From: Bacteroidota bacterium
GTDB lineage: Bacteria > Bacteroidota > Bacteroidia > AKYH767-A > OLB10
DNA: 51,547 bases
NCBI GenBank assembly: GCA_947447155.1
Contig: CANFIN010000009.1
Location: forward strand, 1-51,547
Reading direction: 5' to 3'
The notes below the pieces were generated by a model. It made no database searches and was not told the DNA's origin. It saw nothing but the letters and a program-made list of their open reading frames with translations. Positions 33,519 through 43,847 of the stretch are shown in pieces; position 1 is the first letter of the stretch; every line of letters begins with the position of its first letter. Both the position numbers and the translations under genes were made by a program.

Positions 33519-33551
33519 TAAAAGGTCACTTATTTAAAGTGACCTTTTTTT
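33519..33551 (+). terminator. Intrinsic terminator after groEL
   Basis: AAAGGTCACTT-ATTTA-AAGTGACCTTT followed by T tract. Confidence 0.92.
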
Positions 33552-33578
33552 ATTTTTACCCTACCCTATTTCAAAACA

Positions 33579-34874
33579 ATGACAACAACAGAAGAACTTT
33601 ATTCAATATTCGAAAAACATCCATTCATTATTACTGATACAAGAAAATTAATAAAGGGCGGAATTTTCTTTGCATTAAAAGGTGACAACTTTAATGGAAA
33701 TCAATTTGCGTTACAAGCATTGAAAGAAGGCGCTGCTTATGCAGTTATTGATGAAGAAATTGCAAACAATGACGATCGTTTATTAATGGTTGATGATGTA
33801 TTAAAAGCGCTACAAAAGCTAGCAACATTTCATCGCATAAAAACAAAAATACCTGTGCTTGCAATTACAGGCAGCAATGGGAAAACAACTACCAAAGAAT
33901 TACTCGCATCTGTTTTGTCAAAAAAGTTTAATGTTAATTTCACACAAGGAAATTTAAACAATCATATTGGAGTTCCTCTTACACTTCTAAGTATTACGAA
34001 AGAAATTGATTTTGCGGTTGTAGAAATGGGGGCTAATCACCAAAAGGAAATTGAATTGTTATCATCAATAGCACTTCCTGATTTTGGATTGATAACCAAT
34101 ATAGGCAAAGCGCATTTAGAAGGGTTTGGTGGAATTGAAGGCGTGAAAAAAGGGAAAGGCGAGCTTTTTGAAAACTTAAAATCAAATGAAAAAACAATAT
34201 TTATTCAAAAAGATAGTGCAGCATTAAATGAATTGATTGGAGATTATAAAAATTTTATTTCATATGGTTCAAATTTAAATTACAATGTTTCTGGAGAAGT
34301 AGAAAGCAATAATGAATATTTAAAAGTAAGGATTCAAAAACCATTTGAAATTGCAATAAAAACTCAATTAACCGGTTCTTATAATTTAGATAATGTACTT
34401 GCTGCTGTTGCAGTTGGAAACTATTTTTCAATAGACAAAAGCGATATAAAAGAGGCAATTGAAAATTATCAGCCAAGCAACCAACGATCACAAGTAATTC
34501 GTAAAGAAAATACGGTTATCGTTTTAGACGCTTACAATGCAAATCCAAGCAGCATGCAAGTGGCACTTGAAAATTTTAAAAGCGCTTTTGATGGTTATAA
34601 AATTATTGCACTGGGAGAAATGCTAGAGTTAGGAAATGAAAGTGAGTATGAACACGAGCGCATTGGAAAGCTTGCTAAAGATGCGAATCCAAATCAGATT
34701 ATTTTAGTAGGTTCGAACTTTACTAAAATCGCCTCAGCAATAAACGCATTACATTTCAAAAACTCTGAAGATGCGACCAACTGGCTAAAACAAAATGCAC
34801 CTAACAAATTCACGATTTTGATAAAAGGTTCACGAGGGTCAAAAATGGAAAAACTACTTGAAGCGATAAAATAA
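33579..34874 (+). CDS. murF: UDP-N-acetylmuramoyl-tripeptide--D-alanyl-D-alanine ligase
   Basis: 431 aa; AITGSNGKTTTKELLASVL, GNLNNHIGVPLTLL, VLDAYNANPSSM. Confidence 0.95.
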   Translation: MTTTEELYSIFEKHPFIITDTRKLIKGGIFFALKGDNFNGNQFALQALKEGAAYAVIDEEIANNDDRLLMVDDVLKALQKLATFHRIKTKIPVLAITGSNGKTTTKELLASVLSKKFNVNFTQGNLNNHIGVPLTLLSITKEIDFAVVEMGANHQKEIELLSSIALPDFGLITNIGKAHLEGFGGIEGVKKGKGELFENLKSNEKTIFIQKDSAALNELIGDYKNFISYGSNLNYNVSGEVESNNEYLKVRIQKPFEIAIKTQLTGSYNLDNVLAAVAVGNYFSIDKSDIKEAIENYQPSNQRSQVIRKENTVIVLDAYNANPSSMQVALENFKSAFDGYKIIALGEMLELGNESEYEHERIGKLAKDANPNQIILVGSNFTKIASAINALHFKNSEDATNWLKQNAPNKFTILIKGSRGSKMEKLLEAIK

Positions 34875-34876
34875 AT

Positions 34877-37270
34877 TTACTTTTTAAACAACCTCTTTAA
34901 ACTCCATTTTTTAGGTGCTACTTCGCCGTAGTATTCTTCATTTCCACTGATGTAACCATAATTGTGCCCATAGCCGTAACCGTAAGTACGACCAAAGTCG
35001 GAGTCGTTAAGAACAATACTTAAGTTTTTAAACTTTCCTTCTTCATAGAGTTCGTTAAGTGATTTTATAAACTCTATCCTTGAATAACTTTGACGAACAA
35101 TATATAAGTTAAGATCTGAATAAGGCATAATTAGTAAAGCATCGGAAACAACGCCAAGAGGAGGAGTATCGATTATTACAAAATCATAAATTGATTTTGC
35201 CTTGTCAATCAGCTCTTTCAAATTTTTCTTTGATAAAAGCTCTGCCGGATTAGGCGGTATAGGTCCAGCAGCTATAAAATCTAACCCATTCACCTTAGTT
35301 GACTTTACAACCTCGTCGAATGATGCTGTTGCTGAAAGGAAATTACTTGCACCAATATTATTTTTAATTTCCAAATCGTCGAACAATTTTGGCTTTCTTA
35401 AATCAAGTCCGATCATCAGCACTTTTTTACCTTGCATTGCTATTATTGTAGCAAGATTTAATGTTACAAATGACTTACCCTCACCTCCTACTGAAGAAGT
35501 AATTGTAATCACTTTGCTACCCTCTCCAAGACCATAATATTGCATATTGGTACGCAAAGTTCTAAAGGCTTCTGCTATTGGTGATTTAGGGCGATTGTTA
35601 ACTATTAAATTCGACTTGTCGTCGGAATGTCCTACAACACCAAGTACAGGAACAGAAGTCAACTTTATAACATCGTCTCTGTTTTGAATTGTTGATTTAA
35701 AAATTGATTTGCCTAAAATATACGCACCCGGAACTAATAGCGTAAACACAAATAGCAATGCAATTAGAAGCATTTTATTAGGAGAAACTGGTTTCTCTCC
35801 TAGACTTGCTTTATCTAGAATTCGATTATCAGAGACCGCGGTTGCTTTCGCAATACTGGTTTCAGCCTTTTTCTGCAAAAGAAAAGTGTAAATATTTTGA
35901 TTAACCTCCACATTACGCTGAATTCCTATATAATCCCTTTCTAATTCTGGAGCTTGTTTAATTTGCGATTCAACACCAGATATTTGCTGATCAATAGAAG
36001 ACTTAGTAATCATCAAACGATCTTGAATTGATTTAATGTTTTCAAGAATAGAATTCTTTGTTTCTTGAATTTGCTGATCAATGATTTTTAGCGCTGGTGC
36101 ATTGTTTTTCACACCATAAGCAGAACTTTTTCTTTTTGCCTGAAGTTCTTGATAGTTGGTAAGCAACTCTACTAATAATGGATCAGGAATTCCCATACTT
36201 GACGGTGCCATCGTAGATAAATCCTGGTTAGTAGAAACATAGGTATATAAACTCTTCAAAGAAGAAATATCAATATTGCTTTTTACTTTTTGCACATCTA
36301 AATCGCTAAGCTTAACAACCATTGCTTTTGACTCTTCACTTAAATCAACGGTTTTATTTTTCTCTTTAAAACTTTGCAATTGATGTTCTGAAATACTTAA
36401 AGAATCACCAGTATTATTAAGCTGGTCTTCAACAAATTTTAGGGTTAATGCAGCAACTGTAGCTTTGTTCTCAACATCTAAATCGATATAAACTTTCCCA
36501 ATAGTATTTAATACATCTAGCGCTCTGACAGGCAATACATCCTTATAAGTTAATAGAATGATATTTGCGTCCTTTTCCAATGGTTCGGCTGTCAGATTTT
36601 CAATAATATCATTAGTTAGCTTATTGATATTTCTTACTCTGAAAGCAAATGTATTTCCAACAGCTGGTAAGGGTATAGTATCTGAAGGACTAACCGTAAA
36701 ATCGAAATAATTTAAGGTGTCTTTTTTTAAATTGATGTTCTCGCCTAATGCAATTGTTTTTGAATACTCAAATGAAGGTAAGTCAGAACCATTGTATTCA
36801 GCATCAATTTTAATATGATTCTTATCGACTACAGTAATATTGAATGTCTGGTCCTGAATAAACTGATTTATTTTATTTACATTAATTAAAAATGGAGGAT
36901 AAGGATAAATTGGACGATTGGGAAATACCGATGTATTGTAATACTCCACTCTTAATCCCAGCTTTTCGATTGTATTATGAATTACAGTCTTCGAAGTAAT
37001 TTTACCAATTTCTGTTGATAAACTTGTATTGGTACCAAATAAGTCACTCGTTAAAAAATCTTCAAAATTATCTGAGGTCTTGCTGTCGTCAATTAATACA
37101 GAAGATGTACTTTGATAAACAGGCAAATTCACATAAACATAAATGAAGGTAATGACCGTTAAAATTATTCCTGTAATCAGGAAATAATGCCATTTAGAAA
37201 CAATTTCATTAAACAAATGACCGAGATCTAACTCATCATCGCGCTTGTTATTTACAGAACCGTTATTCAT
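34877..37270 (-). CDS. Polysaccharide co-polymerase / tyrosine autokinase (Wzc-like)
   Basis: 797 aa; N-terminal Wzz domain, C-terminal BY-kinase Walker A SSVGGEGKSFVTLNLA, Walker A' LMIGLDLRKPKL, Tyr-rich tail YGYGYGHNYGYISGNEEYYGEV. Confidence 0.92.
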   Translation of the reverse strand: MNNGSVNNKRDDELDLGHLFNEIVSKWHYFLITGIILTVITFIYVYVNLPVYQSTSSVLIDDSKTSDNFEDFLTSDLFGTNTSLSTEIGKITSKTVIHNTIEKLGLRVEYYNTSVFPNRPIYPYPPFLINVNKINQFIQDQTFNITVVDKNHIKIDAEYNGSDLPSFEYSKTIALGENINLKKDTLNYFDFTVSPSDTIPLPAVGNTFAFRVRNINKLTNDIIENLTAEPLEKDANIILLTYKDVLPVRALDVLNTIGKVYIDLDVENKATVAALTLKFVEDQLNNTGDSLSISEHQLQSFKEKNKTVDLSEESKAMVVKLSDLDVQKVKSNIDISSLKSLYTYVSTNQDLSTMAPSSMGIPDPLLVELLTNYQELQAKRKSSAYGVKNNAPALKIIDQQIQETKNSILENIKSIQDRLMITKSSIDQQISGVESQIKQAPELERDYIGIQRNVEVNQNIYTFLLQKKAETSIAKATAVSDNRILDKASLGEKPVSPNKMLLIALLFVFTLLVPGAYILGKSIFKSTIQNRDDVIKLTSVPVLGVVGHSDDKSNLIVNNRPKSPIAEAFRTLRTNMQYYGLGEGSKVITITSSVGGEGKSFVTLNLATIIAMQGKKVLMIGLDLRKPKLFDDLEIKNNIGASNFLSATASFDEVVKSTKVNGLDFIAAGPIPPNPAELLSKKNLKELIDKAKSIYDFVIIDTPPLGVVSDALLIMPYSDLNLYIVRQSYSRIEFIKSLNELYEEGKFKNLSIVLNDSDFGRTYGYGYGHNYGYISGNEEYYGEVAPKKWSLKRLFKK

Positions 37271-38038
37271 CTATTTTGTTTTCAGATAAAGCGTACCGAT
37301 AAGTACTAAAGAGGTTATTATAGAAGTAAAAATTCCTGAAGCAACACTAATTTGAGAGAATGCTTTCTTACGAGTTGGTGCAACATAAACCACATCATCA
37401 GGATATAAAAACTTTGCAGTACCAACTAAAGAACTCTGATTGGTTAAATCAATTGGAATTTCAATAGTGCCGGAATTAGTTCTTCTGATAATTTTAATAT
37501 TCGTACGATCCGCATAATTCCCTAAATCGCCCGCAAGTGCTAAGCCCTCAATCAAAGTTATTTTTTCATTCGGCACATAATATAATCCTGGTTTTTGCAC
37601 TTCACCAATGACAGAAATTTTAAAGCTTAATTTTTTTACCACAATTACTGGTTCATCAAGAAACGCTTTAAACTTTTGGGTGATCAAATCGCGCGATTGA
37701 GGAATACTAAGTCCTTCTAGAAGCACTTCACCGATATAAGGTAAAATCACTTTCCCATTTTTATCAATCGTAAATCCCTTTTCATATGAAGAACGATTAT
37801 CCACAATTGTAGCTCTGTCCTTACTAATTCCAATTCCAGGAAAAGCATCAGGATTAATCGTGTATAAATCTACAGTAATAATATCACCACATGCTAAAGT
37901 CATTTCAAACGACGTAGTGTCGTTAGAGCTACCTGAAGCATTCTGAAAATAAACAATCTTTTTTTGAGGTGTGCAAGAAAACAAAAATCCAATTAAGATT
38001 ACTAAAAATGTACCTTTAAAAGTGTCGTTTAGTTTCAT
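37271..38038 (-). CDS. Polysaccharide export outer-membrane lipoprotein (Wza-like)
   Basis: 255 aa; lipobox LFSCTPQ; poly-export and SLBB-like regions; directly upstream of wzc-like gene. Confidence 0.9.
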   Translation of the reverse strand: MKLNDTFKGTFLVILIGFLFSCTPQKKIVYFQNASGSSNDTTSFEMTLACGDIITVDLYTINPDAFPGIGISKDRATIVDNRSSYEKGFTIDKNGKVILPYIGEVLLEGLSIPQSRDLITQKFKAFLDEPVIVVKKLSFKISVIGEVQKPGLYYVPNEKITLIEGLALAGDLGNYADRTNIKIIRRTNSGTIEIPIDLTNQSSLVGTAKFLYPDDVVYVAPTRKKAFSQISVASGIFTSIITSLVLIGTLYLKTK

Positions 38039-38046
38039 GCGATTAC

Positions 38047-39186
38047 TTATTGTAAAATACTTCTTGCAATTACAATTCGCTGCACTTCCGAAGTTCCTTC
38101 ATAGATCTGCGTAATTTTTGCATCACGCATTAAACGTTCAACATGAAATTCTTTTACGAATCCATATCCACCATGAATCTGAACTGCTTCAACAGTTGTT
38201 TTCATTGCTACCTCAGATGCAAATAATTTTGCCATCGAGCTTGATTGATTATAATCAATTTTATTGTCTTTTTGCCAAGCAGATTTTAAGCACAACAAAC
38301 GAGCAGCTTCAATTTCAGTAGCCATATCAGCCAATTTAAACTGAATTGCCTGATGATTTGAAATTTCTGTTCCGAATGCTTTACGCTCTTTTGAATACTT
38401 TAATGCTAATTCGTAAGCACCACTCGCAATTCCTAATGCTTGCGCTGCAATACCTATACGACCACCTGTCAGCGTTTTCATTGCGAATTTAAAACCGAAA
38501 CCATCTTCACCAATTCTGTTCTCTTTCGGAATTTTTACGTCTTGAAACATTAACGAATGTGTATCCGATCCGCGAATTCCTAGTTTGTTTTCTTTTGGTC
38601 CAACAGTAAATCCAGGCATGCCCTTTTCTACGATTAAACAATTAATTCCTTTATGTCCTTTAGCAACATCTGTTTGTGCCATCACTAAAAACACACTTGC
38701 AGAACTACCGTTGGTAATCCAGTTTTTAGTTCCGTTCAATAAATAATGATCACCCATATCAATAGCAGTTGTACGCTGCGAAGTGGCATCTGATCCTGCT
38801 TCTGGCTCTGACAAACAAAAACCTCCGATAATTTCTCCTTTAGCAAGAGGAACCAAGTATTTTTGCTTTTGTTCTTCGTTACCGAAAGTCTCAAGTCCCC
38901 AACAAACCAATGAATTATTCACCGACATCACTACAGATGTTGAAGCATCCACTTTTGAAATCTCTTCCATTGCCAACACATAAGAAATAGTATCTAAACC
39001 ACTTCCGCCATATTGAGGAGAAACCATCATCCCTAAGAATCCTAACTCTCCTAATCTTTTTATTTGTTCAGCAGGAAATTTTTGATGTTCATCACGCTCA
39101 ATTACACCTGGCAATAGTTCTTGCTGCGCGAAGTCTCGGGCAGCTTGTTGAATCATTAAATGTTCTTCACTTAATTGAAATAGCAT
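38047..39186 (-). CDS. Acyl-CoA dehydrogenase
   Basis: 379 aa; GGFCLSEPEAGSDATSQRTTA, catalytic IYEGTSEVQRIVIARSIL. Confidence 0.95.
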   Translation of the reverse strand: MLFQLSEEHLMIQQAARDFAQQELLPGVIERDEHQKFPAEQIKRLGELGFLGMMVSPQYGGSGLDTISYVLAMEEISKVDASTSVVMSVNNSLVCWGLETFGNEEQKQKYLVPLAKGEIIGGFCLSEPEAGSDATSQRTTAIDMGDHYLLNGTKNWITNGSSASVFLVMAQTDVAKGHKGINCLIVEKGMPGFTVGPKENKLGIRGSDTHSLMFQDVKIPKENRIGEDGFGFKFAMKTLTGGRIGIAAQALGIASGAYELALKYSKERKAFGTEISNHQAIQFKLADMATEIEAARLLCLKSAWQKDNKIDYNQSSSMAKLFASEVAMKTTVEAVQIHGGYGFVKEFHVERLMRDAKITQIYEGTSEVQRIVIARSILQ

Positions 39187-39253
39187 AGCTCTTACTTTTG
39201 AAGTCGCAAAAATAAGCTATTTAAGGCTAATTTTCGATTATTTCGTTGCATAT

Positions 39254-40357
39254 TTGGAAATAATTTACTCTATGAACAAGCCCAATAAAGAAGTCATAAT
39301 CGGAATCATGTCGGGTACATCCTTAGATGGTGTTGATTTAGCCGCATGCCAATTTGAAATGGATGGCGGTCAAATAAAATATAGTATCATAGCAGCAGAA
39401 ACAATTGACTATTCGACACAATGGAAAAACGAATTAGTAAATGCACATTTATTGGGTGGAGCACAACTAATCGAATTAAACAGCAAGCTAGGGAATTACT
39501 TAGGTGAAATAACTAATAGTTTTATAAGAAGAAATGAATTAAAGTCTACACTTATTTCTTCTCATGGTCATACTATTTTACATCAACCTGATAAAGGATT
39601 TACTTATCAGATTGGATCTGGAGCATGCATCGCTGCAACCACTGGTATAAATACTATTTGTGATTTTAGAAGTACAGATATTGCGCTTGGAGGGCAAGGT
39701 GCGCCTCTAGTTCCTATTGGAGACAAACTACTATTTCGCAACTATGAGGCCTGCTTGAATTTAGGAGGGATTGCAAATATTTCCTACCATCAAAATAACA
39801 AAAGAATTGCATTTGATATTTGTCCGGTAAACATGGCGTTGAATTTTTTTGCTAGCAGACTTAATCTTGATTACGACAACAGAGGTGAAATTGCATCATC
39901 AGGAATCATCGATAAGGAATTATTATCGATACTAAATGAAATACACTTTTACAATCAAGAAGGACCCAAGTCGTTGGGGAAAGAATGGTTTGAAAAACAT
40001 TTCTTGTCTGTCGTTGCTGACTATGAAAAAGAAAATAATATAAAAACTGCCGACATACTTTGCACATTAGTTGAGCACATAGCGATTCAACATAGTAATG
40101 TATTTTCAAATGCAAATATAAAAGGCCCCGTCCTAGTTACAGGTGGCGGAGCCTTAAATGAATTTTTAATAAGCAGAATTAAAAGCAATTCGAATACTGA
40201 AATATTTATTCCCGAAAAATCTTTAATCAACTACAAAGAGGCATTAATATTCGCCTTGTTAGGATGGTTAAATATAAGAAATGAAATAAACACACTTTCA
40301 AGTGCTACAGGTGCGAGAAAAGACAGTATTGGAGGTGCCTATTACAAAGGCAATTGA
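39254..40357 (+). CDS. anmK: Anhydro-N-acetylmuramic acid kinase
   Basis: 367 aa; IGIMSGTSLDGVDLAACQF, NLGGIANISY, VTGGGALNEFLISRI; ATG at 39272 also possible. Confidence 0.93.
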   Translation: MEIIYSMNKPNKEVIIGIMSGTSLDGVDLAACQFEMDGGQIKYSIIAAETIDYSTQWKNELVNAHLLGGAQLIELNSKLGNYLGEITNSFIRRNELKSTLISSHGHTILHQPDKGFTYQIGSGACIAATTGINTICDFRSTDIALGGQGAPLVPIGDKLLFRNYEACLNLGGIANISYHQNNKRIAFDICPVNMALNFFASRLNLDYDNRGEIASSGIIDKELLSILNEIHFYNQEGPKSLGKEWFEKHFLSVVADYEKENNIKTADILCTLVEHIAIQHSNVFSNANIKGPVLVTGGGALNEFLISRIKSNSNTEIFIPEKSLINYKEALIFALLGWLNIRNEINTLSSATGARKDSIGGAYYKGN

Positions 40358-40582
40358 TTACTCGTCGTCGTCGTCGTCGTCAAAAAATTCATCGAAAGAT
40401 TCAAGATTCCCAACAGGCATATCTTCTGGATCCATGTCTTCATCGTCATCGTCAAAATCATCGAACTTTTGATTTTTAAGTTCTTTCGATTTTAAAGGCT
40501 CCATTTTACGGCCTTTAGATGAGTCGCTAGTTTTTTTCGGTTTAGACTCAGGAGTTTTTCCAGTTTTCTTGGAAGTTTTCAT
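40358..40582 (-). CDS. Small bipartite protein (basic N-terminus, Asp-rich C-terminus)
   Basis: 74 aa; MKTSKKTGKTPESKPKKTSDSSKGRK...FDDFDDDDEDMDPEDMP...FDEFFDDDDDDE; own upstream intergenic region. Confidence 0.65.
   Translation of the reverse strand: MKTSKKTGKTPESKPKKTSDSSKGRKMEPLKSKELKNQKFDDFDDDDEDMDPEDMPVGNLESFDEFFDDDDDDE
40362..40379. repeat. (TCG)6 trinucleotide microsatellite encoding the terminal Asp run
   Basis: tcgtcgtcgtcgtcgtcg read directly. Confidence 0.95.
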
Positions 40583-40777
40583 TTGCGAGAGTTGAACAAA
40601 ATTTAAGGTTAAGAAATATGTTTTTAATTAATCAATTGCAAAGTATATTATTACCTTGTGTTGCGAACACAGCACAAAAGTAAAAAAGTTTTATTCTACT
40701 TTAACAAAACTTTAGTACAATTTTAATGTTAAATTTTTTTATAGCAAAAAATTAAATAGAAAAATATTTTTAAAAAC

Positions 40778-41440
40778 ATGATACATCCATTAACCTTGAA
40801 GTTTCTAACAGCAATTGATAAAAATAATAATCGAGAATGGTTTGAGAAAAATAAAAAAAGCTATGAGTTTGCGAAGGAAGATTTTAAAATTTGGGTAGAC
40901 AAAATCATTAACGATGCTCAAAAAATCGGTGATGATTATAAAAATTTATCGAGCAAAGATTGTGTCTTTAGAATTTATCGAGATGTACGCTTCAGTAAAA
41001 ATAAGATTCCCTATAAAAATAATATGGGAGCACAACTTAAAAAAGGTGGAAAAAAATCTCCTTACTGTGGATTTTACATTCACATAGAACCAAGTAAAAA
41101 CGCATCCTTTATTGCCGGAGGATTTTGGATGCCAGAAGGTGATGTGCTTAAAAAGGTACGGCAGGAAATTGAATATAATACCTATGACTTTAAAAAAATC
41201 ATCAACGATAAAAAGTTCAAAACATTATATGGAGCCCTCGAAGATCATAAGCTAAAAAAAGCGCCTAAAGGCATTGACCCCTCTCACCCTGATATTGAGT
41301 TACTAAAATTCACTAGTTATGTTGTAAGTGCCCCAATCGATAATAGCGATTTGACTTCAGAAAAACTAAATAAGCAAATCATCAAAGCCCTAAAAACAAT
41401 TCAACCGTTTTTAGATTTTTTAAATACCGCTATAGAATAA
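40778..41440 (+). CDS. DUF2461 / TIGR02453 family protein
   Basis: 220 aa; FLTAIDKNNNREWFEKNKKSYE...FRIYRDVRFSKNKIPYKNNMGAQL...GFYIHIEPSKNASFIAGGFWMP. Confidence 0.88.
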   Translation: MIHPLTLKFLTAIDKNNNREWFEKNKKSYEFAKEDFKIWVDKIINDAQKIGDDYKNLSSKDCVFRIYRDVRFSKNKIPYKNNMGAQLKKGGKKSPYCGFYIHIEPSKNASFIAGGFWMPEGDVLKKVRQEIEYNTYDFKKIINDKKFKTLYGALEDHKLKKAPKGIDPSHPDIELLKFTSYVVSAPIDNSDLTSEKLNKQIIKALKTIQPFLDFLNTAIE

Positions 41441-41466
41441 AAAAGGAGGGTTTTACCCTCCTTTTA
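41441..41466. terminator. Bidirectional intrinsic terminator between DUF2461 and metK
   Basis: AAAAGGAGGG-TTTTA-CCCTCCTTTT, perfect 10-bp stem. Confidence 0.93.
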
Positions 41467-41487
41467 TTCTTAAAAACGATTAATTTA

Positions 41488-42750
41488 TTATTTAATTCCG
41501 AATGCTTTTTTGACAGCAGGAACTAAATTTAATTCTTCCCAAGGGAATAATTTAACTTTAATTTTCTTTTCGTTTTTCTTTCCTTTGTTAAACACTTTCG
41601 TTACCTCTTTAGATTCACGACCCATGTGACCATAGGCAGCAGTTTCACGATAAATTGGAGTTCTTAACTTGAATCGCTTTTCAATAAAGTAAGGGCGCAT
41701 ATTAAATGCATCCATTTTGCCAATCTTCGCTGCAATCTGACCATCGGTCATATCAACTTTTGAAGTGCCATAAGTATTCACGAATAACCCAACCGGATCA
41801 GCAACACCAATAGCGTAAGCAACCTGAACTAATGCTTCATCGCAAACACCTGCAGCAACTAGATGCTTAGCAACATGGCGTGCAGCATAAGCAGCCGAAC
41901 GATCTACTTTAGATGGGTCTTTCCCCGAGAAAGCACCACCACCGTGAGCACCTTTTCCGCCGTAAGTATCTACAATAATTTTTCTTCCTGTTAAACCAGT
42001 ATCTCCATGTGGCCCACCGATAACAAATTTCCCGGTAGGGTTTACATGATAATTAATTTTATTATTGAATAAAGCCTGCACACGCTTAGGCAATTTCTTC
42101 ATTACACGAGGCACTAAAATATTGATCACATCTTTTTTAATTTGTGCCAACATCTCTGCTTCTTTACTAAAATCATCGTGTTGAGTTGATATAACGATTG
42201 TATCAATACGCACTGGCTTGTGGTCATCAGAATACTCAATTGTTACCTGACTTTTTGCATCAGGACGAAGATATTTCATCACCTTACCTTCTTTGCGAAT
42301 AGCAGATAATTCACGCAATAATGTATGAGATAATTCTAAAGGAAGTGGCATAAAATTATCCGTCTCACGGTTAGCATATCCGAACATCATTCCCTGGTCA
42401 CCAGCTCCCTGATCTTCTTTCTTTTTTCTTACAACACCTTGATTAATATCTGGTGATTGCTCATGAATTGCTGAAAGAATTCCACAAGAATTTGCTTCGA
42501 ACATATATTCACTTTTCGTGTATCCAATATCACGAATAACTTCTCTTGCGATGTCTTGAACGTCTAAGTAAGCATTAGATTTTACCTCTCCAGCTAATAC
42601 AACTAGACCAGTGGTAACAAGAGTTTCGCAAGCCACCTTAGATGAAGGATCATAAGCTAGGAAGTAATCGATTAATGCGTCTGAAATTTGATCGGCTACT
42701 TTATCTGGATGTCCTTCAGATACCGACTCGGAAGTAAATAAGTATGACAT
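41488..42750 (-). CDS. metK: S-adenosylmethionine synthase
   Basis: 420 aa; [59 protein letters not shown]. Confidence 0.98.
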   Translation of the reverse strand: MSYLFTSESVSEGHPDKVADQISDALIDYFLAYDPSSKVACETLVTTGLVVLAGEVKSNAYLDVQDIAREVIRDIGYTKSEYMFEANSCGILSAIHEQSPDINQGVVRKKKEDQGAGDQGMMFGYANRETDNFMPLPLELSHTLLRELSAIRKEGKVMKYLRPDAKSQVTIEYSDDHKPVRIDTIVISTQHDDFSKEAEMLAQIKKDVINILVPRVMKKLPKRVQALFNNKINYHVNPTGKFVIGGPHGDTGLTGRKIIVDTYGGKGAHGGGAFSGKDPSKVDRSAAYAARHVAKHLVAAGVCDEALVQVAYAIGVADPVGLFVNTYGTSKVDMTDGQIAAKIGKMDAFNMRPYFIEKRFKLRTPIYRETAAYGHMGRESKEVTKVFNKGKKNEKKIKVKLFPWEELNLVPAVKKAFGIK

Positions 42751-42782
42751 GTTTTTTTAGTGTGTTTTATTAAATGAAGTGA

Positions 42783-42790
42783 CAAAGATA
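42783..42790 (-). promoter_or_regulatory. TAnnTTTG box (TATCTTTG on minus strand) upstream of metK
   Basis: + strand caaagata 42783-42790, 32 nt before the metK ATG. Confidence 0.4.
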
Positions 42791-42820
42791 AAAAAAGCCA
42801 TCAAGCAGAAAAATTCAAAT

Positions 42821-43777
42821 TTATTTTTTAGAAGTTAATTGACGGAAGACTGATTCAAGGCTATTTTCCTCCTTCTGCATAGTAATTACAGCCAAGTTAT
42901 TTTGCACGGCGAAATTAAAAATCAAAGGTCGTAGATCCTGCCCTTTCGGTCCAATCACTTTAAATGTTTTCTCATTTACGGAAAGAACTTTTTTAATTCC
43001 TGTAATAGTATTCAGTTTTTCCATTGAAACAGACTTATCAAACTCTACCAGAATAATTGTTTCCGACTCTGATTTCTGTTGAAGGAAAGAAGTTTTATCA
43101 TCCGCAACAATTTTTCCTTGATTAATGATAACTACCCGATCACATATCGCTTCTACTTCTTGCATTATATGAGTTGAAAGAATCACTGTTTTCTCTTTCC
43201 CAATGTTTTTGATCAGCTGACGAATATCCACCAATTGATTTGGGTCCAGTCCTGTGGTAGGCTCATCCAATATTAAAACACTCGGATTATGAATCATAGC
43301 TTGTGCTAGACCTACCCTTTGACGGTATCCTTTTGACAATGCTCCAATTTTTTTATGTTGCTCTGCTCCCAATCCTGTAACATCAATCATTTCATTGACG
43401 CGAGCAGGAACCAGTTGTGATGGCACTTGTATTTCTGCAATGAAACTTAGAAATTCCTTCACATACATGTCATGATAAAGCGGATTGTGCTCAGGCAAAT
43501 ATCCAACGCATTCACGCACCTTTAGTGGCTCCGTTGTAACATCAAACCCATCAACAGTAACTGTCCCGGAATTTTGGGGAAGAAAACAAGTAATAATTTT
43601 CATCATAGTCGATTTACCAGCTCCATTTGGACCCAAAAAACCAACTACCTGACCCGGCTCAACTAGAAAAGATACATCATCTAATGCTCGTTGTGTTCCG
43701 TATAACTTGGTGATATTTTTTACTTCTACCGACATAATGTACAAATGTAGAATTATTGATTGAATTTGAAAGTTCAA
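42821..43777 (-). CDS. gldA: GldA-like ABC transporter ATP-binding protein (likely start 43735)
   Basis: MSVEVKNITKLYGTQRALDDVSF...GFLGPNGAGKSTMMKI...GYLPEHNPLYHDMYVKEFL...LSKGYRQRVGLAQAMIHNPSVLILDEPTTGLDP. Confidence 0.85.
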   Translation of the reverse strand: MNFQIQSIILHLYIMSVEVKNITKLYGTQRALDDVSFLVEPGQVVGFLGPNGAGKSTMMKIITCFLPQNSGTVTVDGFDVTTEPLKVRECVGYLPEHNPLYHDMYVKEFLSFIAEIQVPSQLVPARVNEMIDVTGLGAEQHKKIGALSKGYRQRVGLAQAMIHNPSVLILDEPTTGLDPNQLVDIRQLIKNIGKEKTVILSTHIMQEVEAICDRVVIINQGKIVADDKTSFLQQKSESETIILVEFDKSVSMEKLNTITGIKKVLSVNEKTFKVIGPKGQDLRPLIFNFAVQNNLAVITMQKEENSLESVFRQLTSKK

Positions 43778-43847
43778 TAAATAAAGTTTTTACAAATCAA
43801 TTCGCGAATAAATTAAAAACTAAGAATTCGACAAGAATGGATAATAA

